A DNA stretch of 64,000 nt from Holtermannia corniformis. Taxonomy: Eukaryota > Basidiomycota > Tremellomycetes > Holtermanniales. The translations under genes and the position numbers were made by a program. The notes below the pieces were generated by a model, which saw nothing but the letters and a program-made list of their open reading frames with translations, was not told the DNA's origin and searched no databases. Shown piece by piece: positions 11,477 through 21,643 of this stretch (positions are counted from its first letter, which is position 1; every line of letters starts with the position of its first letter). The stretch lies in the NCBI GenBank assembly GCA_001599935.1, contig BCIJ01000044.1, positions 41,028 to 105,027 on the forward strand. Reading direction: 5' to 3'.

Positions 11477-12191
11477 GTTGTCATCTGTCGGACCTTGAGC
11501 GTAGGTGGCTGGTGGACCACCTCGAGCTGGGCGAGCGCCTGGTCGGACGCACAGACTGAGCAAGATTGCACAACTGAGTACACAAACGTGGTCTCGCTCC
11601 AAGAGTTATTTTGTTGCCGACAATTCGCGAGTGTGGCGGCGGGGCAATGGTGCGGCGTGGACGACGGCCGTGCTGTCTAGCTGTGCTGCACAGGAGAATT
11701 CGACAGGAGGAAGTGACAAGACAGGCCGTTCCATCTCGGAACAATGGCAGAGTGTTGATATTCGAATTTGCATTACATATGACATCGACGCGTATAATGA
11801 ATACTGTACGTGCCCTGTTGCGAAAAGCTTGGCGCCTCGCAGGCTGTGAGGGAAAGTGTACAGTGTACAGTCCCGTGACTGCGAGGCAGGACCCATATCC
11901 GCGCTCGTCTGCGTAGATCGATGCATCTACTCTACCATATCTAGACATGCTGCCTTGCGCTGGTCTGACACAGACGCGCGCAGTCCATCGAAGTGAGCCC
12001 CTTCACCTCCCTTGATTGCAAGTGTGAGGTAAACGTGACCGCAGAAGCTAATTCGCACTGCCTTCGCGCTTCTCAGCAGTGGTCGCCTGAGCATCCAGTC
12101 TGAGCTCGGCCGAAGAGCACGAAAGGACTCTGCGAAGGCGACATCTATGCTCAGCTATAATCCCACCCGATTCGAGACGTCGTCCGTCATC
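11477..12191. other. Intergenic region upstream of the OCA4-like gene and first small Cys-pattern gene
   Basis: No supported gene. A long minus-strand frame (11,481-11,948) has no similarity I recognise and overlaps the OCA4-like promoter. A TATA-like CTATAAT at 12155-12161 belongs to the next gene. Confidence 0.55.
12155..12161 (+). promoter_or_regulatory. TATA-like box of small gene A
   Basis: CTATAAT about 35 bp upstream of ATG 12192. Several small genes in this region have such a box. Confidence 0.35.
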
Positions 12192-12422
12192 ATGTCGGTC
12201 ACCACCTATTCCAAAGCTGCGCCAAGCAACCCTGTCACCGATTTGGCCATCTACACCGCCGAGCATCAGTGTGGCGATGAGCGAGTACGAAAGACGTACA
12301 AGGAATACGGTTTTGTAGCGCTGACGGAAGCTGAGCTGCTGCAGAGGCGGAACGCGCTGAACGATGCTTGTGGCAGATGTGGGAGTTCTCTGACGTATAT
12401 CTCAGTGGCAAGAACTGAGTAG
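12192..12422 (+). CDS. Small Cys-pattern protein A (76 aa), unrecognised family
   Basis: ATG 12192 (MSVTTYSKAA) gives 76 residues ending at TAG 12420-12422, with no intron. Key residues are one Cys in EHQC, then 32 residues later CGRCGSSLTYISV. Two other small genes downstream (12915 and 13592) share the layout: an N-terminal Ser/Thr-rich stretch, a single Cys, 32-36 residues, a C-x(1-2)-C pair, then an aromatic residue five to seven positions on. The shared spacing suggests a lineage-specific family and a possible metal site (four ligands are not evident, so this is weak). A TATA-like box lies about 35 bp before the ATG. Function unknown. Confidence 0.45.
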   Translation: MSVTTYSKAAPSNPVTDLAIYTAEHQCGDERVRKTYKEYGFVALTEAELLQRRNALNDACGRCGSSLTYISVARTE

Positions 12423-12914
12423 GAGCTACGCTGTGATGCATCTCGCCGACTCCCTTCAGTGTATCGTCAACCGTATATCTCGCGCGCTTAACTGTGGCGC
12501 TTCAGAGCTCCTCCAGCCAGTGTAAGACGCTTTCGTTGAGAATGCTTCAAACAAAGTTATACTTGGCATCGCACATGTGCGAAGCATCTCGTGCGGGCTC
12601 TAGTCTGAAGCATCAGGGAGTCCCTGAAGACCAATGTTGGAAGACCTGACCGGTAGTCGATTATACCAGGTTGAGCTGCGTTGCCTCACTACTCTGCTGC
12701 ACGACCCGGCGTGACTGGTGCGGTTGGGAAGCCGCTGTCACTTCACACTGCACACCTAACCATTTCTCTATTGTGATCAAGCAAGAGGTGACTGCGGCTC
12801 AGATTATTTCGTTGGAAACCCTACAACCGCAGGCCACCTCTCCGACTGGAGAAGGCCCAGTACGGTCACAAATGTCCTCGCTCTCGAGGCTCGCTGTTAC
12901 TTTTGCTACCAACA
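12423..12914. other. Intergenic region between small genes A and B
   Basis: Frames on the plus strand (for example 12,671-12,964) start with non-ATG codons. No recognisable content. Confidence 0.5.
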
Positions 12915-13157
12915 ATGTCGACGAGGGAGCTAGACGTGTCCTCGCTCAGATTCCGGACGGATAGTCACCCGTGTATCAGTGGTAAAACCGGCCCGAAAGA
13001 CAAACTGTTCCCAGAGACACCGAAAGGCACCAACAACGACGAGGTGCTTCAGAGCATGCAGTGGCTCTATCCAATCTGCCCTTGGTGCTGGAATCGGGTC
13101 ACATGGCACATAGTCACGACGTCGACCGAGCAAACGGCGGGAGATAGCGGTGAATGA
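12915..13157 (+). CDS. Small Cys-pattern protein B (80 aa), unrecognised family
   Basis: ATG 12915 (MSTRELDVSS) opens an 80-residue single-exon frame ending at 13157. It has HPCISGKTG, 34 residues after the Cys, then CPWCWNRVTWHIV. This matches the spacing of proteins A and C (single Cys, 32-36 residues, Cys pair, Trp or Tyr). No TATA-like box was seen, and codons before the ATG are open in frame, so the start is less certain. It could be a decayed paralogue. The antisense ORF of 83 aa over the same bases is treated as a shadow. Confidence 0.35.
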   Translation: MSTRELDVSSLRFRTDSHPCISGKTGPKDKLFPETPKGTNNDEVLQSMQWLYPICPWCWNRVTWHIVTTSTEQTAGDSGE

Positions 13158-13591
13158 GGGATGTACGACGTGATCAATCACGATCCGCAGTAGTGTCGAT
13201 GATCAGACTTTGGTTGGGACACTCGTAACACGATATGCAATGTCCAATTTGACTCGCTGATAGCTCGGCTGCCGTCGTGTCGAAGGTGTTCCCGCCCACC
13301 CGCACCGGCAGACACGTGATGCATGGCGCAAGACGTCCCTTTGGCGATTCTGGCAAAACTGCCAGAAATGCCAAAAGGCGGAGACGGCTAGCAAGCTCCT
13401 AGCGCCTCGCTATCACTTGCTCTCCCGTCCAACGCTACCACTTTGAGGTCTAATTTCGACCGATCAGGAAACCTGGAGAGTCAAAGGATGTTCACGGCCT
13501 TCGTGACTGTCAAAGGGAAGGCTTGCTCCTGAGGCGGGCTACAGTCTATATGAGAACCACGCGAAGGAGACATGGATTGCGATCCACCACG
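13158..13591. other. Intergenic region between small genes B and C
   Basis: No supported gene. A duplicated tract near 13,345-13,380 (two close copies of a TGGCAAAACTGCCAGAAATGCC-like imperfect palindrome) is visible. The TATA-like box of gene C lies at 13546-13553. Confidence 0.4.
13546..13553 (+). promoter_or_regulatory. TATA-like box of small gene C
   Basis: CTATATGA about 40 bp before ATG 13592. Confidence 0.35.
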
Positions 13592-13849
13592 ATGTCAACT
13601 ACCAGCAACTCAGGTACCAATGACCCGCCCCTCACTGAGTGCTTTTTCAGTGGTCCGAAGCACGTTTGTCGTTCGGGCTCAACATATGTTCCTGTCAAGC
13701 TTGTCAAGCTTACCGGCGAGAATGCTGACAAGTCTCAAGCAGACCTACTATCCCAGCTGCAAACCGAGGATCCTCAATGTGCATGCGGCATGGAGCCCAA
13801 ATGGACGTGTTCCGATAAGCGAGTGAATGGCGTACGAACACCAAACTAA
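13592..13849 (+). CDS. Small Cys-pattern protein C (85 aa), unrecognised family
   Basis: ATG 13592 (MSTTSNSGTNDPPL) gives 85 residues in a single exon ending at 13849. It contains KHVC, 36 residues, then CACGMEPKWTCSD, so it has the same order as proteins A and B. An additional upstream Cys (LTECFF) could supply a fourth ligand. A TATA-like box is about 40 bp upstream. An antisense frame covers most of it, but the sense frame has a clear ATG and the paralogous pattern. Function unknown; not recognised. Confidence 0.45.
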   Translation: MSTTSNSGTNDPPLTECFFSGPKHVCRSGSTYVPVKLVKLTGENADKSQADLLSQLQTEDPQCACGMEPKWTCSDKRVNGVRTPN

Positions 13850-14352
13850 TTGCAGTCTTATGTAGGCTGTAGCGGTGCGCAATGCACAAAGTGACGCATG
13901 CGTTCACCCTATTCAGACACAGTACCGAGGGCTGACCGGTGCCCACGCTAGTGAGTACGATGGAGGCAATCGTCAGCCTTCTGTTGAAGCACCCCCGTCG
14001 AAAGTAGGCGAGTCTCCGTCCCCCCCAATAATGTCATCCGACCGGGTGTTCGATCTGAGCTCCGCGAAGGACCAACTGCGAATTTCTGTCCTATCAGACA
14101 GACCAGACCGCCTTGGATGCAAGCGCAGCGTGTTGCCTTCCACCAGGAAGACAGGTCCGGTGTAGCGAGCATCGCTCACAACGGAGCGAACTGGATCTCG
14201 CGACTCCGCGTCGCACTCCAATCTCTCTGTGCCCCAAGCGACGGCAGAAAGGGACGCCAATCTCTCTTTTCGATCTCCGCCAGGCTGCGTAGTATAAGAC
14301 GCAGGGATTCAAGCGACCGGCATCACTCTGGTTTCGTCCACTTTTCTGCGAT
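13850..14352. other. Intergenic region between small genes C and the 14,353 gene
   Basis: A 95-aa minus-strand frame (13,973-14,260) looks protein-like but starts at TTG with no nearby ATG, so it is not called. A TATA-like GTATAAG lies at 14292-14298. Confidence 0.45.
14292..14298 (+). promoter_or_regulatory. TATA-like box of the 14,353 small gene
   Basis: GTATAAG about 55-60 bp before ATG 14353, the same distance as the TATA boxes of HSP104 and the small genes at 20-21 kb. Confidence 0.4.
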
Positions 14353-14568
14353 ATGTCGTGGGTCAGCGCCGATTACGCTCGCGATGTATTGAAGAACGCC
14401 GCTTTGCAGAGTATCGCGGCATGGATTACAAAAGCTCAACAGGAGAAGGCAAGCGCCGGCGTCGTCTCTGGTGCAACACAGGAGGAGCTCGCTGAGTTCT
14501 GTAGCCTGTTCGAGTCCAACTATCACCAGCTGCTCAAAAGCACCGCTCGCGAAAGCGTGGGCTTATAA
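14353..14568 (+). CDS. Small helical protein (71 aa), unrecognised
   Basis: ATG 14353 (MSWVSADYARDVL) gives 71 residues with one tract rich in Ala/Gln/Glu (ITKAQQEKASAG, then GATQEELAEFCSLFESNY), ending ARESVGL at 14568. Predicted to be mostly helical and soluble. Its segment GATQEELAEF resembles the ALATDGEREL of the small genes at 20-21 kb, but the similarity is too weak to claim common descent. A TATA-like box is 55-60 bp upstream. The next gene (minus strand) ends 61 bp downstream. Confidence 0.45.
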   Translation: MSWVSADYARDVLKNAALQSIAAWITKAQQEKASAGVVSGATQEELAEFCSLFESNYHQLLKSTARESVGL

Positions 14569-14628
14569 AAGCCTGTATCCGCACCGAGCGCGTAGAACCA
14601 GCTTTGGTTATGATGTATATATATATGA

Positions 14629-16376
14629 CTAGGTCGCCGCCCTCCTCCTCCTCTCATAATCAGGCAACGCCAGTTCACTTCCCATCAGCTCATAAGGGTT
14701 CGTCCGGCCCCTCGCACGAATCTTCTTTTCCTTGTCCTTCTTCGCGACCGGGAACGCCTTGGTCTCCGGTGACGGTGCTGCACCGCGCGCAATGGCCGAG
14801 CCCGGCGCTTTCGGGATGTAGCCTACACCAGGCGCTGGATCCGGGTTGGACATGGTCCGAGGCCGACGGGGACGGATGAAGCCAAGGAATTTGGATGATT
14901 TGACGGGCGCGATGGACGCGGGCGAGGCGGTCGTCAAGACAGTAGTGATTGTAGGTAGTGGTTGGTCCGAGGACGAGATGGATGCTGAATCGTCTGATGC
15001 GACCGTGTTGGTCGCGCTAGCGGTCGTAGACGAGCTTGCGGACCGGCGCCAGAACCCCTGACGCGGTGGTGAGGGCGTGACGCGCGCGGGCTCGGAAGCT
15101 TGGCGCAAGGCCGGGGGCCGTACGGGTGCTGTTGCGCTAACGCTGATCGTTGGCACGATGGGACTTGTACCGCCTGCGCTCGCGCTGGCACCTGTGGTAT
15201 CGAGCGACGAACGGTGCATCATCTCGCAGCATCGAACTTTGAGCGAGCGACGCTTTTCGCTGTGGTTTGTGCCACTGGCACCGATCGCCGATGACTCTGG
15301 GCTGAGCGAGACTGACGACCGGGGTGAAGTCTGCGTCGACTCGTTGGAAGCCTTGCGGCGGATCCCAAAGGACAGTGCCTTTTTCCTATCGAGTGACGGA
15401 GAGGGCAAGCCAGTCGAGCTGAGCGGGAGGGGTAGGGGTGGTGGCAAGGTCATGATCGAAACCTCTGGCGAGGGTGATTGAGAGACTGATGAAGACGGCG
15501 TGAATGCGACGCGTCGATCCGGATGTGTGCGCGCTCGTCGCACGACAGGGATCGCCGGGTTCGACTGGGTTCTCCGTCGTGGCAGCGGCAACTCGAGGTG
15601 TTTGCACGGCAGCATGTAGAAGAGTGACTGAACTATAGTCAGCATACAAAAAATGACGAGCTTTCTCATGACCCACCAAAAGGTATCCCGCAACGCCCAT
15701 GACCAGAATCAACTCGAGAGGCGGCTGCAGTCCCGCACCGCTCTGGACCGCGCGAGCCCAGTCGTCCATTTCCTCACGACCGTCCTCGCCCTCGCCATCA
15801 TTCAGCGGGTAGCCGCCGGGAACATGCAATGTTTGCCTATAAGCGCTCGTCTGCGGCCCTGGTCCCGCCAGCGCGTTGATCTCGGAAGCCATTATTGTCG
15901 ATGTATTCTGGGCGTGCGCAGTAGAATAAAGCACTCTCAAGTATCGCTCGGCCAAAGGACTGAAACGCGCGGCTTTCTGACCAAACTGGCCGCAAACTCG
16001 GTCTTCGGGCGCCGGGACGGGGACGACGTGGCCGTAGTCTAAATCACGAGACGGAGATCCCTTGTTGCCCGAGTCGGATCCGCTCAATGGTTCAGTCTGG
16101 GTGGGTGTGACCACTGGACAGGCAGAGACCAAATACTCGCGATGGATCGTACCAGCGCTCTCTCGGGGTTCTCACCATCGTACGACAGTGTCCGTTGTTG
16201 GGTTCCTTTGAGCAGACGGATCGCCCGTCGGCGCAAATCGTCCCATGCGGCCGCCACGCGGAACGGGACGGCAACCGTTGACCAATGCCCGATCCCCGAA
16301 TGATGTAAGCGCCCGGTAGCAGTCTTCCCGGTGCAACCGAGCTGAAAAGAGTCATGCATTCGTCATCTATCATCAT
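14629..16376 (-). CDS. Single-pass membrane protein with Ser/Pro-rich tail, uncharacterised
   Basis: Spliced minus-strand gene just downstream of HSP104 on the same strand. The likely start is ATG 16376 (MMIDDECMTLFSSVAPG). Exon joins then give FRVAAAWDDLRRRAIRLL, SYDVVTPTQTEPL, FSPLAERYLRVLYSTAH and MASEINALAGPGPQ. The single hydrophobic segment is ELILVMGVAGYLLSLFYML, formed across an intron with a GTGGGT donor. About 300 residues follow that are rich in Ser, Pro, Thr and Arg (SLDRKKALSFGIRRK, FLGFIRPRRPRTM), ending YERRRRAAT at 14629-14631. The first exon borders are uncertain; a shorter form could start at 15892. No catalytic motif seen. The basic, Ser-rich cytosolic tail suggests a phosphorylated adaptor, which is inference only. 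Confidence 0.6.
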
Positions 16377-16413
16377 TGCTTTCCTTTCTCTCTGCTCTCG
16401 ACCTCGACTTTGT

Positions 16414-19400
16414 CTAGTCAAGCTCTTCCACCTCCATCCCATCGTCGTCTAGGTCATCCATGTCCTCGTCACTGTCCTCGGGCAGTGTGACATCTTGATC
16501 ACTATGTAGTGTCAGCCCGACCATCCTTGCGGTACAGCGATACTACTCACTGGTTCGGGATCACGACCAAGCGGTTGCGCCGGTTATCGGCCGTCACATG
16601 CGCCGTCTCGCCGTCACGGACTCGAGCCTGTAGCAAGAGTCGCGAGAGCGGGTTGAGGATCTCGGACTGTATCACGCGCGACAGAGGCCGAGCTCCATAG
16701 ATTGCTGTGGGGTCGCGTCAGCGTCAAGCTTTCTGATCTTCATCTGTGCAAACTCACGAGAATACCCGGCCGATGCGAGCCATTCTTGCGCCTGATCATC
16801 GACGTCCAACTTGACTTTGCGACCGTTCGATTCGAGCCTCGTCTGAATCCTGTGTAGTATCAGCCTCGTGTGCGTACTTGCTTCTCAGCTTCACTCACTC
16901 CTTCAGGCGGATCGCGACCACCTTTTTGATGTCCGCTCGGCTCAAGCTACGGTAGATGATCGTCTCGTCGATCCGGTTCAAGAACTCAGGCGGAAAGTGG
17001 GCCGAGATGGCTCCCATGACTTGCGCTCGGACTTCAGGCTTGACGGCGCCTTCGCTCGGGTTGTCGTTCAGGAACGCAGAGCCAGTGTTGGATGTCATCA
17101 TGATGATTGTGTTGCGAAAGTCGACGGTGCGGCCTTTTCCGTCGGTGAGACGACCGTCGTCGAGCACTTGGAGGAAGAGTTGCAGGAACTCGCGAGCGGC
17201 TTTTTCGATCTGGATCGTGTTAGCTCAGTGTGTCCACAGTCAAGAGCGACAACCCACCTCATCGATCAAGACGAGCGAGTAGGGCTTGCGCCGGATGGCC
17301 TCTGTCAACTGGCCACCACTCTCATGACCGATATAGCCCGGTCCGGCACCAATCAAACGCGAGATCGAGTGTTTCTCGGAATACTCTGAAGCATCGATCC
17401 GGACCATTGCGTCTTCAGAGTTGAACATGACTGATGCGAGCGTCTTTGCGAGCAGTGTCTTGCCTGATTGAGATCAGTAAGCTTGCTCATGTCGCACGAT
17501 GACGAAAACTCACCGGTACCACTTGGACCAACCAGGAGGAATGAAGCGATCGGGCGGTTCTGGTTACCCAACCCGGAGCGATTCAAGCGGATCGCGTTCG
17601 AGACAGCAGTCACAGCCTTCGTTCGTCAGCCGCCGTTCTCCCTACCAGCACTCCAAGCAGCTCACCTCCGGCTGGCCGATAACCTTCTTCGTGATCAGCT
17701 TTTCCAGGCGAAGCAGCTTGGCCTTCTCCGTCTCCACAAGCCGCGAGACGGGCACGCCAGTCCAGCGCGCCACAACCTCGGCGATCATGTCGGGTGTGAC
17801 TTGCTGCGTGACGCCACCGCGCTCGGCCTCCTTCTTCTCGAGCTCGGCGAGCTGTTTCTGACGGTCTGGGATCGAGTGGTAGCGAATACTGCGCATGATC
17901 AGCTTCTGCTCCTGCTTGTCGAGACTACTTCGACTCACTCGGCAGAGGTCGCAAGGTCGTATCGGCGTTCAGCTTCATCGGCCTTGGCCTTGAGCTCGTC
18001 GATCCGCTTGCGGAGCGCATTGATCTGATCGCCGAGGCTCTTTTCGTTTTCGTATTCTTGCTTGAGCGGCCGGAGCTGGTCCTCGATATCCGCAATCGCC
18101 TTCTTGGCAATCTCCAGTCGGTCCTTTGACGCCTGGTCCTTCTCACGCTACGTAACGTCAGCGCACACCTCACCGACATAGTTGATCACATACCTCGAGA
18201 GCATGGATCTCAACTTCGAGCTCAAACTTCTTCCGCTCGAGAATGTCGATCGCCTCGGGCTTGGTCTCACGCGCAACTTTGACGGCTGATGAGGCTTCGT
18301 CGAGGAGGTCGATGGCTGAGTCGGGGAGCCGACGCGCAGTCAGATACTGCTTGGCGAGCTGAGCGGCGAGCACCAGTGCAGAGTCCATGATCCGAACACC
18401 GTGGTGTGTTTCGTACTTTTCCTTGATGCCGCGCATGCTAGGACACGTTAGCCAAGCCGTGGCTAGCTTGTGGTAGTCGGCTCACATTGAGACGGCCTCG
18501 GGCACCGTAGGTTCCTCGACAAGGACCTGCGCGAAACGACGTTCAAACGCAGAGTCTAGACTCGGTCAGCACGCCTCTTACAGACGCCGATTGTACACAC
18601 CCTTTTCGATATACTCGCGGTATTCGTTGAGCGTAGTAGCGCCAATCACTCTCAGCTTGCCCCGCGCCAACATTGGCTTCAACAGGTTTGCCGCATCCAT
18701 ACCACCCGACCCGCTGCCACTCCCAGCCATGATCAGGTGCAGTTCGTCGATAAACAGCAGAATCTGCGTGCCCTCGTCTCCGGCCTTCTCGACTTCGCTC
18801 AGCACCGCTTTGACGCGCTCCTCGTATTCGCCTTTGTACTTTGCACCGGCCATGAGCGCGCCCATGTCGAGTGCGTACAGGCGGGATATGAGCGATGCTG
18901 GTACGTCGCGAGCCACGATGCGTTGAGCGAGTCCTTCGGCAATGGCGGTTTTTCCGACACCGGGTTCACCGATGAGCACGGGGTTGCCTTTGGTTCGTCG
19001 GCTGAGGATCCGGATCACACGGCGGATTTCGTTATCTCTACGGGCAGTCAGCACCGACGGATTATCATGAGATCTCGAAGCACTCACCTGCCGATCACTG
19101 GATCCATCTTTCCGCTCTCGGCCAAAGCTGTCAGATCGACACAATCTGCCTCGTGTCAGTCTCCTTGGCAACAGACTGGTTCGTTCAAACTCACATTTGT
19201 TGAGTGCATCGAACCCAGACTCGGCACTCTTGCTTTCCACTCTTCGGCCTCCACGCTTCCGCCGTACCTCTTGCTCGAGCTTCTTGGCGTCCACTTGACC
19301 GGCTTTGAGGATCTCTTTCATTTCAGGCAAGTCAGCCTTGAGGAGCGCCAACAGCAAGCTATAACGCATGTGAGCATTCGCGGCTGGAAACATCGGGTAT

Positions 19401-19920
19401 GCTACTCACTGGTCGATAGCGACGTATTCGTCGTTTTGCTCTTTTTGTAAGGTTTGTGCTGATTTGAGCAGGGCGTGGAAAGACTGGGTGAGCTGCCGTA
19501 CAAGTCAGCAACAGAGTAGCGGCCATGCGGAACCAACGTACCGGGATGGGAGGGACGGGCGGTGGATGCACGCTAGGAAGACGGTTGACGTGTGCCATCA
19601 ATGACCGGTGGAACGACGTCTGTGCACCATGTCAGCATCGCATCTCGCTAGCTCGTCCAGCCAACGTACCACATCGCCTCCAATCTTCTCTACTGAGCCC
19701 TTGAGCAGCGTTGGAGTCACGGTCGCACCTGGCGGAGCAGGGTCCGAGTCCTCCCACAGCGCTGACGCAAGGTGTAGTGGGTGTACTGCAGGAGCTCGTC
19801 AGCCATCCGGTACTACCCGTTTGATCCGCCTCAACACTCGCCTTGAGAGTTTGCATTCTCTTCGGCGAGCTCGAGAGCGGCCTTGATGGTCTCTTGCGCT
19901 TTGTCTGTAAAGTTGTCCAT
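16414..19920 (-). CDS. HSP104: Hsp104/ClpB-type protein disaggregase
   Basis: Cytosolic double-AAA+ chaperone that extracts proteins from aggregates with Hsp70. From ATG 19920 ([18 protein letters not shown]) it shows the Clp N-domain, then Walker A1 in [16 protein letters not shown], the first pore loop [12 protein letters not shown], and Walker B1 [11 protein letters not shown]. The coiled-coil middle domain follows, then the second AAA+ module with GPSGTGKT split by an intron, [19 protein letters not shown], and the sensor region [13 protein letters not shown]. The acidic C-terminus (EDMDD... MEVEELD) is typical of the cytosolic rather than mitochondrial paralogue. Over ten short introns. 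A heat-shock element and TATA box precede it, so heat induction is expected. Confidence 0.96.
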
Positions 19921-19972
19921 GGTTGCTTTGTGTATGAGTCGAAGAGGACGACCTCGGCGCGCCCACTGACAC

Positions 19973-19979
19973 TTATAGC
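19973..19979 (-). promoter_or_regulatory. TATA box of HSP104
   Basis: CTATAAG read on the minus strand, about 55 bp upstream of ATG 19920. Confidence 0.5.
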
Positions 19980-20031
19980 TTGAGCTTGACCCTCTCGACG
20001 TCCACGGAACGTCCCGGACCTGTCGCCACCC

Positions 20032-20044
20032 TGCTAGAAGATTC
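20032..20044 (-). promoter_or_regulatory. Heat-shock element upstream of HSP104
   Basis: Read on the minus strand: GAATCTTCTAGCA, that is GAA-nn-TTC-nn-GCA, a three-unit HSE with two perfect units and one mismatch, about 115-125 bp before the ATG. It fits binding of Hsf1 trimers. Confidence 0.6.
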
Positions 20045-20328
20045 CACGTGGCACGAGCCGCACAGTGGCACCGTCGCCGGCCGAGCCGGCCGTGGGGTGA
20101 AGTGCTGTACAGGCAGACTACGATTGTTGCGTCTGCACATACGCCAGGGGATCGACGTAGCGTGTCGCCGAGCGATAGCCCTCAGCGAGTCACCCATCAT
20201 GCCTCAACTTCCGCAACAAGCCCTGGCCCACTTGACAATTCACCGGACGAGGATGCATCGCAGAAGCTCTCTTGTCCCAAATCGCGAACAACAGGCTAGG
20301 ATCACATACTGCGTGTATCGCGTCCACT

Positions 20329-20574
20329 TTAGCGCTGGGAGATCTCCTCCACTTTCGCGCGCAAGTAAATGAGCTCGGAATGGTGCTTGGTCCAGTTGTA
20401 ATAGACGTGCGCTTTCTCCCCTTCGGTGGTCAGAGCGTGGTATTTGGCCCATTCAGTTCCTTGACTATAGGTCAACTCGCCCAAAGCGGCCCACGCAGCA
20501 TCACTTGCCACGCGAGGGATAGTCTCGCTGGGCGCTAACGAGCTTGGTGTCGCGTTTGTGCTTGCTTCAGGCAT
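20329..20574 (-). CDS. Small tandem-family protein D1 (81 aa)
   Basis: ATG 20574 (MPEASTNATPSSLAPS) gives 81 residues with no intron. The C-terminal half carries the family pattern: AAWAALGELTYSQGTEWAKY, then HALTTEGEKAHVYYNW, ending VEEISQR. Aligned to D2 (20965-21198), shared points are the AA pair, Ser-x-Gly-Thr, Trp, Tyr, Ala-Leu-x-Thr-x-Gly-Glu and a basic/aromatic helix. The protein is predicted soluble and helical, with a disordered N-terminus. A TATA-like box lies about 50 bp upstream. I recognise no known family, and the small size with tandem paralogues suggests a lineage-specific gene group next to HSP104. Confidence 0.55.
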   Translation of the reverse strand: MPEASTNATPSSLAPSETIPRVASDAAWAALGELTYSQGTEWAKYHALTTEGEKAHVYYNWTKHHSELIYLRAKVEEISQR

Positions 20575-20964
20575 TGTTCGTGAACAGTAGTAGTAAGCTG
20601 GTCATCATCCGCCGCTAACTATAATATTTGTACCTCTCGTGACGGGACCCCTGCGGCGTCTGACAAAGGACGCGACGGGAACTTTTCGGAGACATCAATA
20701 TTGCTCCTATGATGACTGCTTTCCCCGGAAATGACCGAGCGTAGCCCGAGTGAACAACAAAGGACGCCGGAACAGCCAGAGTGGTGTGTTGTCGACTGAC
20801 TCCCTTTTCCCTCCCAGCTATACGCCTGTAGTGGCTCGTCGCGCGTATAGGAGCTCACATCTTCATCTGAGGGGTGGGATGACACTTGACATGGCTACGT
20901 ACGGCAGCGCCAGTCCCAAAGCCTACATCAGCATACACGAGCTGAATGCTACCGTCCTGTCAAC
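20575..20964. other. Intergenic region between D1 and D2
   Basis: Contains the D1 TATA-like box; no other supported feature. Confidence 0.5.
20619..20628 (-). promoter_or_regulatory. TATA-like box of small gene D1
   Basis: AAATATTATAG read on the minus strand, about 45-55 bp before ATG 20574. Confidence 0.4.
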
Positions 20965-21198
20965 TCAGGCCCATTTCTGTTCTTCCCAACAGACAGTGTA
21001 AGCCGTCCGGTTGATACAGTTCTTGTATACGGACATTGCCAGCTCGCGTTCGCCATCCGTCGCAAGCGCCCCATACTGCCACGTGCTGGTGCCATTGCTC
21101 GTGATCATCTCCTTGGCCGCATCGTAAGCTGCGACCGACTCGATCGGAGCGACCGGCTGCTTGGTCTCGGCAGAAGCTTTCGAGTCTTGTGTTGACAT
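20965..21198 (-). CDS. Small tandem-family protein D2 (77 aa)
   Basis: ATG 21198 (MSTQDSKASAETKQ) gives 77 residues in one exon. Core: AAYDAAKEMITSNGTSTWQY, GALATDGERELAMSVYK, ending TVCWEEQKWA. It is a clear paralogue of D1 (GALATDGERE against HALTTEGEKA in the same register after the Gly-Thr/Trp/Tyr block). A strong TATA box, TATATATAT, is about 50 bp upstream. That architecture (TATA 50-60 bp before ATG, no intron, tiny product) contrasts with the intron-rich housekeeping neighbours and suggests inducible expression. Function unknown. Confidence 0.6.
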   Translation of the reverse strand: MSTQDSKASAETKQPVAPIESVAAYDAAKEMITSNGTSTWQYGALATDGERELAMSVYKNCINRTAYTVCWEEQKWA

Positions 21199-21643
21199 CG
21201 GGTGTGAAGCGGGAAGTATGAATTTGACGAACCCAAGGCCATCGCTATATATATCTGTCTCTCAAATGACCGTGGTTGTAGATGTCAGACGCGGCGTTGC
21301 GTCACGACTCCTTTAGCGGGGACGGAAATGTATCTCGGATCCACGCGCATTGCTTTCCACCTATGTACGCCAAAATATGCACTCATCAACGCTGACTGTT
21401 ATTCTTGAGCCGCCATGCAACGCAAAGGTGAGCGCTGATTGCTACACCGTAGTACGCGAGAATATACCGGCCCCGTATGGGCGCCTATGCGACAAAGGTC
21501 AAGTCCGGCTGTGGGATCGATAAAGTCGGATGGCAGCCAAGTAGCACAGACCGGTTCAAGGCGTATGATATCTGCTTGCCAAGTATCGGCAGTAACCTTC
21601 TCACTTCATGCTTGAAGCCAACAGCCTCGAGCTCGACCAACGA
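21199..21643. other. Intergenic region between D2 and D3
   Basis: Contains the D2 promoter; a plus-strand frame (21,477-21,731) is the antisense of D3 in its 3' part and is not called. Confidence 0.5.
21246..21254 (-). promoter_or_regulatory. TATA box of small gene D2
   Basis: TATATATAT about 50 bp upstream of ATG 21198. Confidence 0.5.

Noticed and set aside
13973..14260. 95-aa minus-strand frame with protein-like sequence
   Set aside because: It begins at TTG with no upstream ATG and has no paralogue or recognised domain.
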